The position numbers and the translations under genes are program-made. Positions 46,323 through 53,947 of a stretch of DNA of 64,000 bases are shown here, piece after piece; positions within the stretch are counted from its first letter, which is position 1, and the number at the start of each line of letters is the position of its first letter. The DNA is from Treponema pedis (GTDB taxonomy: Bacteria > Spirochaetota > Spirochaetia > Treponematales > Treponemataceae): the NCBI RefSeq assembly GCF_017161325.1, contig NZ_CP045670.1, positions 2,411,367 to 2,475,366 of the forward strand, in the 5' to 3' direction. The notes under the pieces were generated by a model. The model was not told the origin of the DNA. It did no database searches and saw only the letters and a list, made by a program, of their open reading frames with translations.

Positions 46323-46351
46323 ATTATAGTATATTGCAATCAAAATGTCTA
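46323..46351 (-). promoter_or_regulatory. Promoter of the HD-GYP gene, predicted leaderless
   Basis: Minus strand TAGACA (46351-46346), 17 bp, TATAAT (46328-46323), then 7 bases to the ATG at 46315. No ribosome-binding site. Confidence 0.7.
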
Positions 46352-46420
46352 GTTTGAGTTTTTTGTCAATACCCCCACCCCCGCTTTTTTATAATAAAAA
46401 AATAATTTTATTTTAATTTA

Positions 46421-46449
46421 TTGACATACGGCTCTTTCTGCTTTATACT
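46421..46449 (+). promoter_or_regulatory. Promoter of selA, predicted leaderless
   Basis: TTGACA (46421-46426), 17 bp, TATACT (46444-46449), then 6 bases to ATG 46456. No ribosome-binding site. Among the best examples in the window. Confidence 0.78.
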
Positions 46450-46455
46450 GCCCGT

Positions 46456-47802
46456 ATGAAAAAAACAAACGAAAATCCGCTTGCAAAAATTCCGCAAACG
46501 GAAAAAATCTTAAATGAATGTATTTTAAAAGAAACAATAAAAAAAATAGGAAAGCCCAACGTCGCAAAAGCGGCTTGTTTATATTTGGAAAAGGTAAGAA
46601 AAGAAGCTCTTTTAGGTAAGGCCGTCCCTTCGATTACGGAATGTGCCGAAGAAGTAAAAAAATTATGCATTCCTATTTTGCGCAAACGTATTACACCTGT
46701 AATAAATGCAACGGGAATAATTTTGCACACCAATCTCGGACGCTCTCCCTTGCCTGAAACAATTTGGGACGCTGCAAAGGAAGCCGCTTCTTCATATTCT
46801 TCGATAGAAATGGATTTAACCGACGGCAGCCGCGGAAAGCGCTTTGAATTTTTAAATGAATGTATGTGTCTTCTGACCGGAGCGGCTTCCGCAGTTATGC
46901 TTAACAATAATGCCGCAGCCGTTTTTTTAATGCTTAAGGCCCTTGCGGGAAACAAAGAAGTAATTGTTTCAAGAGGGCAACAAGTACAAATAGGCGGAGG
47001 TTTTAGAATTCCTGAAATTTTAGAAATGGCAGGCTGTAAATTGGTTGAAGTCGGAACAACCAATATAACAACCCTTGATGATATAAAAAAGGCAATTAAC
47101 GAAAACACCGCTATGCTGCTTTGGGTTCATACCTCAAACTATAAAATACGGGGCTTTACCGGACAGCCTGAAATAAGAGAAATAAAAGAAATTTTACCTG
47201 AAAACGTTATCTTAGCGGTTGACCAGGGTTCCGGAAATTTAAGTTTAAATGTACCGGAAGAGCCCTCCGTTTCTTCCATTTTAAAAGAAGGAGCCGATTT
47301 GGTTTGTTTTTCGGGAGATAAAATTTTAGGAGGCCCGCAGGCAGGCTGGGTAGCGGGTAACGCCGATTATGTAAAAACAATTTCAAAAAATCAGCTTATG
47401 CGGACTTACCGTGTAGGAAGGGCTGTTGCAAGTTTAATGCAGGAAACTTTGGTTTTTTATTTAAATCAAGGCGAATCGGCTGCGGCAAAAGCGTTAAATA
47501 CAGAAACCGAAAAAATAAAAAAGCGCGCGGAAAAAATAGTTTCCATGCTTCCGCAAAACAAAGCGGAAGTTATAAAAAAGCCTTTTTCTTTAGGCGGCGG
47601 AAGTACTCCGGATACGGGATTTCCCTCATGGGCGATTAAAATTAAATCGGCAAAAACCGCAGAAAAAATAAAAACGGAATTACGCGGAATGGAAATTCCT
47701 ATAATAGGCTTTATAGAAGACGGAAACTTTTTTATTCACCCTGCAAGCATACCAGAAAAAGACGATGAATATGTAATCGGCTGCGTAAAAAAATGTATAT
47801 AA
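46456..47802 (+). CDS. selA: L-seryl-tRNA(Sec) selenium transferase
   Basis: A pyridoxal-phosphate enzyme converting Ser-tRNA(Sec) to Sec-tRNA(Sec). The 448-residue protein has the conserved RKRITPVINATGIILHTNL segment, the loop RSPLPE and the cofactor-lysine region SGDKILGGPQAGWVAG. Its presence implies the organism decodes UGA as selenocysteine. selB, selC and selD are not in this window. A stem with an A/T-rich tail follows at about 47815-47870. Confidence 0.95.
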   Translation: MKKTNENPLAKIPQTEKILNECILKETIKKIGKPNVAKAACLYLEKVRKEALLGKAVPSITECAEEVKKLCIPILRKRITPVINATGIILHTNLGRSPLPETIWDAAKEAASSYSSIEMDLTDGSRGKRFEFLNECMCLLTGAASAVMLNNNAAAVFLMLKALAGNKEVIVSRGQQVQIGGGFRIPEILEMAGCKLVEVGTTNITTLDDIKKAINENTAMLLWVHTSNYKIRGFTGQPEIREIKEILPENVILAVDQGSGNLSLNVPEEPSVSSILKEGADLVCFSGDKILGGPQAGWVAGNADYVKTISKNQLMRTYRVGRAVASLMQETLVFYLNQGESAAAKALNTETEKIKKRAEKIVSMLPQNKAEVIKKPFSLGGGSTPDTGFPSWAIKIKSAKTAEKIKTELRGMEIPIIGFIEDGNFFIHPASIPEKDDEYVIGCVKKCI

Positions 47803-47928
47803 AATTTTTATAAATTAAAGACTTTCCGCAAAGCGGGAAAAAACCGCAAGTCTATTAGGTACTGGATTTTTTTTCGGAAACCTGATATATTCACAACAGG
47901 TTTATAAAACTTTATAAGGAGTTTAAAA

Positions 47929-48945
47929 ATGCTGAAAGAAATACGCGGAAAAAGCGCAAAGAATTTGCGCGGCAGAAGTTTTTTAAAATTGTTGGATTTC
48001 ACTACGGATGAAATCCGCTATTTACTCGATTTGTCTAAAAATTTTAAAGACATGAAACGGGCAGGAATTCCTCACCGCTATCTGGAAGGAAAAAACATTG
48101 TTCTTTTATTTGAAAAAACATCTACAAGAACACGATGTTCTTTTGAAGTCGCAGGTTATGACCTCGGTATGGGTGTTACGTATCTTGACCCCAATTCATC
48201 TCAAATGGGGCACAAAGAATCAATCGAAGATACAGCCCGCGTTTTGGGAAGAATGTACGACGGAATTGAATACAGAGGTTTTAGCCAAGAATTGGTAGAA
48301 ACCCTTGCCGAATATTCGGGCGTTCCCGTATGGAACGGCTTAACCGACCTTTTCCACCCGACTCAAATGTTGGCCGACCTTTTGACAATTGAAGAAAAAT
48401 TCGGTTATCTTAAAGGCTTAAAATTCACATATATGGGCGATGCCAGAAACAATGTAGCAAACTCTTTGATGATTGCTTGCGTAAAAATGGGAATGCATTT
48501 TACTGCCTGCTCGCCGAAACACCTTTTCCCGACGGAAGACCTCGTAAAGCAAGCTAAAGAAATTGCAAACGAAACAGGCGGAAGCGTAACCTTAACCGAT
48601 GACGTAAATGCCGGAACAAAGGGAGCTCACGTTCTTTATACCGATATTTGGGTATCTATGGGCGAACCCGACAGCGTATGGGAAGAAAGAATTAAACTCT
48701 TAAAACCCTATCAGGTAAACAAGGCCGCTATGGATAATGCGGACAAAGATGCTATATTCCTGCACTGTCTGCCTTCTTTCCATGACCTTAAAACGACAAA
48801 AGGTCAGGAAATCAATAAAAAATTCGGCTTACCCGAAATGGAAGTAACAAACGAAATATTCGAATCTTCCAAATCGGTAGTTTTTGATGAAGCCGAAAAC
48901 AGAATGCATACAATAAAAGCGGTTATGTACGCTACAATGTGCTAA
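47929..48945 (+). CDS. Ornithine carbamoyltransferase
   Basis: Transfers a carbamoyl group between ornithine and citrulline. The 338-residue protein has the carbamoyl-phosphate motif [14 protein letters not shown], the FHPTQMLAD loop (ornithine binding) and HCLP. Without other arginine genes beside it I cannot say whether it is ArgF (synthesis) or ArcB (arginine deiminase pathway); treponemes are known for the latter. A strong AAGGAG site precedes the ATG. Confidence 0.92.
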   Translation: MLKEIRGKSAKNLRGRSFLKLLDFTTDEIRYLLDLSKNFKDMKRAGIPHRYLEGKNIVLLFEKTSTRTRCSFEVAGYDLGMGVTYLDPNSSQMGHKESIEDTARVLGRMYDGIEYRGFSQELVETLAEYSGVPVWNGLTDLFHPTQMLADLLTIEEKFGYLKGLKFTYMGDARNNVANSLMIACVKMGMHFTACSPKHLFPTEDLVKQAKEIANETGGSVTLTDDVNAGTKGAHVLYTDIWVSMGEPDSVWEERIKLLKPYQVNKAAMDNADKDAIFLHCLPSFHDLKTTKGQEINKKFGLPEMEVTNEIFESSKSVVFDEAENRMHTIKAVMYATMC

Positions 48946-48957
48946 ATAAACTGTTAT

Positions 48958-48994
48958 TGCACTCTTTAGTCGAAGCTGAAGAGTGCAGTTTTTA
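48958..48994 (+). terminator. Terminator after the ornithine carbamoyltransferase
   Basis: Perfect 9-bp stem TGCACTCTT and AAGAGTGCA (48958-48966, 48979-48987) followed by GTTTTTAT. Confidence 0.85.
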
Positions 48995-49115
48995 TAAAAA
49001 CCGCTATAAACCAATCACGAAGATTAAAGTATAAAACAAAACCTTATTCTGTATTCGAATTTACTATTCACCTTAACCGAAGTTAAATTTTATATATTTT
49101 TAAGGATTAACTTTG

Positions 49116-50024
49116 ATGAATTCCAAAATTTCAATATTATCCCGTTTAGCCCTATTGGTTACGGCAATAGTATGGGGAAGCTCCCTAGTTGTGGTAAGTT
49201 CTTCTTCGGATTTTTTTAAGCCTAATTTTTTACTTGCAATCAGATTCAGTATAGCCTGCATTCTTTTATGCATAATCTTTTTTAAAAAACTGAAAACGAT
49301 AAACAAAAGCTATCTTGTTAACGGCTTTATTGTAGGCTTTGCTTTGTTTATTGCATATTCAAGTCAAACTTTCGGAGTTACCGCCGCAGGAGGACTTCCG
49401 GGAAGAAGTGCATTTTTATCGGCATCATATTGTGTTATAGTTCCGTTTTTATCGTGGGCAATAAATAAAATGCGACCGGATAAATTCAATGTAATCGCAG
49501 CATTGTTATGTATAACCGGAATCGGTATTACATCTTTTAAGGACTTGGCTGCCTCTTCTTCAAGTATAACCTCAGGCGACTTTTACGCCCTGCTAAGCGG
49601 TCTTTTATTTGCAAGCCATATAGTTGCCGTTACACGCTTCAGTAAGCGTAAAGAACCCGTTTTAATGACAATAATCCAATTCGGAGCCGCCGCAGTTTTT
49701 TCATGGATTACTACTTTTATTTTCGAAGATAACGGCAAAACCGTTTGGAACACCTCTTCGGTTTCGGCGATATTGTATTTATCGATAATGTGTACGACCC
49801 TTGCCCTTTTATTACAAAATATCGGACAAAAATATACGGAACCGTCCACCGCTGCAATCATACTCGGACTTGAATCGGTATTCGGTATAATATTTTCAAT
49901 AATATTTTACGGAGAAAAAATCGATTTTTATTCCGTAACGGGGTTTATTTTAATTTTTGCAGCCATAATAATTTCGGAAACAAAGTTGGAGTTTTTAAAA
50001 AAGAAAAACTTTGTACACGGATAA
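49116..50024 (+). CDS. EamA/DMT-family transporter
   Basis: A 302-residue membrane protein with ten hydrophobic segments in two EamA repeats. The N-terminal repeat carries AIVWGSSLVVVSSS, and the C-terminal repeat ends YTEPSTAAIILGLESVFGIIFS, the classic DMT sequence with a glutamate in the helix. Members export amino acids or other metabolites. The ATG at 49116 follows AAGGA at 9 bases; a TTG three bases earlier is less likely. Stop is 5 bases from the end of convergent radC. Confidence 0.85.
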   Translation: MNSKISILSRLALLVTAIVWGSSLVVVSSSSDFFKPNFLLAIRFSIACILLCIIFFKKLKTINKSYLVNGFIVGFALFIAYSSQTFGVTAAGGLPGRSAFLSASYCVIVPFLSWAINKMRPDKFNVIAALLCITGIGITSFKDLAASSSSITSGDFYALLSGLLFASHIVAVTRFSKRKEPVLMTIIQFGAAAVFSWITTFIFEDNGKTVWNTSSVSAILYLSIMCTTLALLLQNIGQKYTEPSTAAIILGLESVFGIIFSIIFYGEKIDFYSVTGFILIFAAIIISETKLEFLKKKNFVHG

Positions 50025-50028
50025 CAGG

Positions 50029-50757
50029 TTAATAATTTGAGGAAGTTCTCATACCGCCTAAACCGCTTTCCGTAAAATGCTCAGAAAGGCTTATTTCATT
50101 TTGAATAAAACTGTAATAATCTCCCGAAGGGACAAGAATTATATGGTCTAAAAGTTTTATTCCTAAAATATTTCCCGCTTCATATAAACGGTTTGTCAGT
50201 AAAATATCTTCCCTTGAAGGCAACAAATTACCCGACGGATGATTATGAGCTACGATTACGGAAGCGGCGCGGTCTTTTATTACATCGGAAAAAACTTCAC
50301 GGGGATGAACCAGAGTTTTTGTCAAAATTCCTATACTCACAACCCTTGCCGCAATTACCTCGTTTGCTCCGTTAAGTGAAACGCAAATAAAATGCTCTTG
50401 AGAACGTCCCGCATAATGCTGCAATAAGGGCACGACATCCGAAGGATGTTCTATTACTCTTCCTTGAGTATTGTAATAACGCCGGCCCAATTCCATTGCG
50501 GCCATTACAGATGCAATTTTAGAATCCCCCATACCCTTAACGGAACGTAAATATCCTTCTATTTTTTCAGGTTTTATTTTATCTATATGAAAAATTATAT
50601 CTTCAGCTAATGCCTTTACGGGCTTATCTTTAAGTCCTGTTCTAAGTAAAATTGCCATTAACTCGGAATCATTTAAACTTTCCGGGCCGCGTTCCAAAAG
50701 CCTCTCCCTCAAATCCGGTTTATGCACAAATCCGTTAATTTTTTTTATTTCTTCCAT
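50029..50757 (-). CDS. radC: RadC family JAB-domain protein
   Basis: A 242-residue protein of the RadC family, which has a JAMM/MPN-type metal site and no proven role in repair. The N-terminal helix-hairpin region ends with GMGDSKIASVMAAMELGRR, and the C-terminal JAMM part carries AHNHPSGNLLPSREDILLT and LLDHIILV. The start ATG at 50757 gives the family length; the longer frame would add 34 unrelated residues. A TATATA-like box 6 bases before the ATG suggests another leaderless start, but with no clear -35. Confidence 0.9.
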   Translation of the reverse strand: MEEIKKINGFVHKPDLRERLLERGPESLNDSELMAILLRTGLKDKPVKALAEDIIFHIDKIKPEKIEGYLRSVKGMGDSKIASVMAAMELGRRYYNTQGRVIEHPSDVVPLLQHYAGRSQEHFICVSLNGANEVIAARVVSIGILTKTLVHPREVFSDVIKDRAASVIVAHNHPSGNLLPSREDILLTNRLYEAGNILGIKLLDHIILVPSGDYYSFIQNEISLSEHFTESGLGGMRTSSNY

Positions 50758-50799
50758 ACCTAATATATACGTATTTTTTTTAAATTTAACGAAAAACTC

Positions 50800-50927
50800 A
50801 AAAAAAAATCCCTCCGGGAGTATGCAAGCCGGAGGGATCAAGAATAGAGTATAAACCATTCATAGAAAAATACTTTTATGAACGCTTTTGCAAGAGAGGT
50901 CTGGGAAACCTCCCTTAATCTGTGCCT
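50800..50927 (-). ncRNA. Candidate small structured RNA
   Basis: On the minus strand TTGACA (50962-50957), 17 bp, TAACTT (50939-50934) would start an RNA near 50927. It contains three hairpins: AAGGGAGGT with ACCTCTCTT (50916-50892), TTCATA with TATGAA in the middle, and a 10-bp GC-rich stem ATCCCTCCGG / CCGGAGGGAT (50838-50808) followed by nine T, a textbook terminator. The total is about 128 nt. I do not recognise the family. It could also be a leader acting on radC, 43 bases further on. Confidence 0.5.
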
Positions 50928-51066
50928 ATAGTCAAGTTACCATATTCTTACATAAATGTCAATAGGTTTTAACAAAAAAAATACATTTTTTTATAAAAAT
51001 TTACAAATTTTTCTTAAAATTTTACCGTTTTTTTACAATAAAACCGATTTTACGATAAAATTTACC
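50839..51066. other. Gene-free stretch with the small-RNA promoter and an AT-rich left flank
   Basis: About 370 bases lie between the starts of radC and the TlpA gene. Apart from the small RNA and the TlpA promoter, I see only AT-rich sequence with no frame of note. Confidence 0.5.
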
Positions 51067-51095
51067 TTGTATAATAACAAAAGCTCTGTTATAAT
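51067..51095 (+). promoter_or_regulatory. Promoter of the TlpA-like gene
   Basis: TTGTAT (51067-51072), 17 bp, TATAAT (51090-51095), with a leader containing AAGGAGG. Confidence 0.65.
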
Positions 51096-51127
51096 ATACC
51101 TGCATTTCTATTTCAAGGAGGATTTGC

Positions 51128-52210
51128 ATGAAAAAAATTTATAAAATTTTGTTTATCACAGCCGTTTTTTTTACTTTAACGGCGGCATTGTTTGCAGGCG
51201 GAACAAAGGAACTTGAGCCTACAGAGGAAGAAAAAGAAGCCGGCTGGCGGTATTTTATGCCTATCGGCTTTAAGCTTAAAAGACCGGCATTTTTTGACGC
51301 CTACGGCGACAACCTCGACACCAATGCGGTCGACGGTAAAAACGAGGCTCCCGAAAGTCCCCTGTATGCGGCATATGAATACAAGTTTTTTTCTGATGAG
51401 TTGATAGAAATTTATACCGAACTCATAAACGACAAAAAACTTTCGCGTGAAGAAAAGCACGAAAAATTCAATGCGGAAATAGCTCCCAAGATAAAACCCA
51501 TTTACAGTTTGATTGTTTTAAAAACACCTTTAATCGAAAATAAGCCCCTTGAAGAAATTACAGGATATCCTTACAACGATGTTATCAGAAAAACAAAGGA
51601 GTTTACTCAAATTTTATCGATTGCGGAGTTTAATGCGGAAGGCTTAAGCGCCGAATCTGCCGAAATTTACAAAACTATGATTTCTCAAGTCAAACCCATA
51701 AGAGACACCATTACCTGTACGGACCCTATAAGTCCTGAATCCGTTATGTTGGGAATCAAAAACTTAAAATTCGAAACAATCGATTTGGAAGGCGGTAAGG
51801 TAACAAGCGATATTTTAAAAAACTACGATGTTACTATGATAAATATCTGGGCAACATGGTGCCCTCCCTGCCGTGCAGAATTACCGGAAATTGCAAAACT
51901 TTACGAGTCGTTCAAAGATAGGAATTGCAATATTATAGGAATAACCGGAGATGTAAGCCCGAAAGAACAAGATGCTCTTGAAACTGCAAAAAAACTCATT
52001 AAAGATGCAGGCTGCAATTATACGGTTGTCCAAAACAATGAAAGCTTTAAGCCGTTATTTAGAGGCTTAGTCGCTTGGCCGATGACCATTTTCGTAGATA
52101 AAAAAGGAAATATAATAGCCTCTTCGGAAGAAGACCTGATTGTAGGAAGCAGAACGTTTGAAGAATTTACCGAAGCTATGGAAAAAGCTATAAATACGGT
52201 CAAAAAATAA
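51128..52210 (+). CDS. TlpA-like thioredoxin-fold protein (exported)
   Basis: A 360-residue exported protein with a signal peptide ending AALFAGG. Residues 190-360 form a thioredoxin-like domain of the TlpA/ResA type with the active site ATWCPPCRAEL (CPPC) and a cis-proline loop (GLVAWPMTIFVDKKG). The first 190 residues are a less clear helical domain. It reduces or forms disulphides outside the cytoplasm. Its neighbours, a CD1871A-like small protein and a 4Fe-4S membrane protein, form a known clustered redox module. Confidence 0.88.
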   Translation: MKKIYKILFITAVFFTLTAALFAGGTKELEPTEEEKEAGWRYFMPIGFKLKRPAFFDAYGDNLDTNAVDGKNEAPESPLYAAYEYKFFSDELIEIYTELINDKKLSREEKHEKFNAEIAPKIKPIYSLIVLKTPLIENKPLEEITGYPYNDVIRKTKEFTQILSIAEFNAEGLSAESAEIYKTMISQVKPIRDTITCTDPISPESVMLGIKNLKFETIDLEGGKVTSDILKNYDVTMINIWATWCPPCRAELPEIAKLYESFKDRNCNIIGITGDVSPKEQDALETAKKLIKDAGCNYTVVQNNESFKPLFRGLVAWPMTIFVDKKGNIIASSEEDLIVGSRTFEEFTEAMEKAINTVKK

Positions 52211-52774
52211 AACAATATCGTACCGGATAGTCCGTTTTAACGATTATTCGGTACAATCAGGTAACCGTAGCCGCCTTTCTATGTTATAAATAAAGGGAAG
52301 AGCAAACGTTAAGTTAAAAGCTTTTTGTTTGTTTTTTTGAAGTATGCGGGGAATTACTGTGCCGTTTTACAAAAAAGTAATCGCCGATGTGCAAAAAAAT
52401 TTTATAAAGAAGAATACACTTTGCGGTTATTTTTATTCAGATTTTGTACTTACCGCACTTATTTCAAAATCCCTCAAATTAAAAAGCTCTTTTAAAAATT
52501 AGTCCTGTTTAACGGATTCGGGCATGTTTTTAATCTGCACAACGTTATTACATTGCACGGATTAAATTTAAAGTTTTGTTTAAAAGCAAAATCGATGCCG
52601 TAATATGCCGTTTCGCAACGCAATAAGAAACGGTAAAAATAAACACTCTTCGGAATTTGAAAATTCCTTGCGGTTGTTTATTTTATAAGAGTTTTAATAG
52701 GCGGGAATTCGTCATCTTCGGATTGGCGGATTTATATTTTAAGCAGTTAAATTTTAAAATTAGGAGTTAATCAA
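52211..52774. other. Gene-free 564-base stretch inside the redox module
   Basis: Intergenic sequence between the TlpA-like gene and the CD1871A-like gene. It begins with an imperfect GTACCG…CGGTAC hairpin at about 52221-52253 that may end the tlpA transcript. A 52-codon ORF at 52344-52502 has no ribosome-binding site and I do not accept it. No RNA family recognised. Confidence 0.5.
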
Positions 52775-52912
52775 TTGAATAAGAAAATGGCGGCGGCAAT
52801 TGTAATTGTTTTATCCCTGGGAATGATGCTTTTCGGGATTTACCGAGGAGAGGTTTCGGTCGTGCTTAAAAAAGCAATAAATATCTGTATGGAATGCATA
52901 GGAATAGGCTAA
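52775..52912 (+). CDS. CD1871A-family CXXC small membrane protein
   Basis: A 45-residue protein starting at TTG 52775, with AGGAG 8 bases upstream. It has one hydrophobic segment (residues 6-23), then GIYRGEVSVVLKKAINIC and ends MECIGIG, the diagnostic CxxC-plus-IGIG tail of the CD1871A family. Such proteins sit between a TlpA-like reductase and a 4Fe-4S protein in clostridia, in the same order as here. Function unknown; the cysteine pair and gene order suggest electron transfer to or from the membrane. Confidence 0.8.
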   Translation: MNKKMAAAIVIVLSLGMMLFGIYRGEVSVVLKKAINICMECIGIG

Positions 52913-52960
52913 AATGAAAAAACAAAAACTTTAAATAAAAAACGGCATATAATTCACGCA

Positions 52961-53845
52961 TTGGGAATGTTGGCCGTAGACGGAAATTTAAGAGGGTTTT
53001 TAGAAGGAAGAATCTATAAGGGCCCTTTAAAAAAAGCCTGTGTTCCGGTTTTAAATTGTTATTCATGCCCCGGAGCCCTTTTCGGATGCCCAATCGGTTC
53101 GATTCAAGCAACAATCGGAAGCAGTAAATTCAATTTGGCTTTTTATGTTGTAGGTCTTTTGAGCTTATTCGCTATAGCTGCAGGACGATTATTTTGCGGT
53201 TATGTTTGTCCGTTCGGTTTTTTTCAAGACTTATTGGATAAAATACCCGTAAAAAAATTAAAGGTACCGAAAAAAATAGCCGGCGTACTTAAATATTTAA
53301 AATTTTTGATTTTGGCATTTTTCGTATTTATTTTACCTTTTGCTCTTCAAGATAAATACGGAACAAGCGACCCGTACTTTTGTAAATATATTTGCCCGTC
53401 GGGAATTTTATTGGGAGCTTTGCCTTTAATTGCGGTAAATAAAACTTTGGTTGCAGCACTCGGAACCTTATTCAGCGTCAAATTTACGGTATTGATAATA
53501 ATGGCAATTTTATCGACAATATTTTACAGACCCTTTTGCAGATTTATATGCCCCCTAGGAGCTTTTTTAGGCATTTTCAATCCTATAAGTTTATACCGTT
53601 TAAAAATTAACGATAAATGCATTAAATGCAGAAAATGTGAAAGAACATGTAAGATAGATATTCCGACATACAAAACGCCGAACAGTCCGGAATGTATACG
53701 ATGCGGGGAATGTATCAAGGCTTGTCCCGTCCATGCCATAGAACACAGCTTTTTGTTTATGGAAAAAGACGCGGGAAAATTTAAGCCTGTAGAAAGACCT
53801 GCAAAGGTAGGTTTTATACGCCCCGAGCCGGCAAAAGCAAAATAA
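52961..53845 (+). CDS. 4Fe-4S membrane protein of the CD1872/NapH type (start frame broken)
   Basis: A 294-residue membrane iron-sulphur protein. Family features are VLNCYSCPGALFGCPIGS near the N-terminus, CGYVCPFGFFQDL, FCRFICPLGAFLG, and a C-terminal pair of clusters, CIKCRKCERTCKIDIP and CIRCGECIKACP. From TTG 52961 it lacks a ribosome-binding site and the first residues of homologues. An ATG at 52914 in another frame would give MKKTKTLNKKRHIIHALG if the poly(A) run at 52917-52922 had one more A, so the frame is probably broken there. Confidence 0.8.
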   Translation: MGMLAVDGNLRGFLEGRIYKGPLKKACVPVLNCYSCPGALFGCPIGSIQATIGSSKFNLAFYVVGLLSLFAIAAGRLFCGYVCPFGFFQDLLDKIPVKKLKVPKKIAGVLKYLKFLILAFFVFILPFALQDKYGTSDPYFCKYICPSGILLGALPLIAVNKTLVAALGTLFSVKFTVLIIMAILSTIFYRPFCRFICPLGAFLGIFNPISLYRLKINDKCIKCRKCERTCKIDIPTYKTPNSPECIRCGECIKACPVHAIEHSFLFMEKDAGKFKPVERPAKVGFIRPEPAKAK

Positions 53846-53947
53846 TATTATTCCTTGCATTAAGCGTATATACAAGCCGCTAATGCAAGGTTAATTTATA
53901 CAATACATACTATCTTAGCCCGACTCTAACCTTATTTTATTTAAAGC

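Noticed and set aside
46352-46420. A TTGACA-like box and a C-rich stretch between the HD-GYP and selA promoters
   Set aside because: The extra TTGACA has no suitable -10 box at 17 bp, and the C5-A-C5 run is short and could be chance.
52344-52502. 52-codon ORF in the gap before the CD1871A-like gene
   Set aside because: No ribosome-binding site, no recognisable domain, and a composition typical of random AT-rich sequence.
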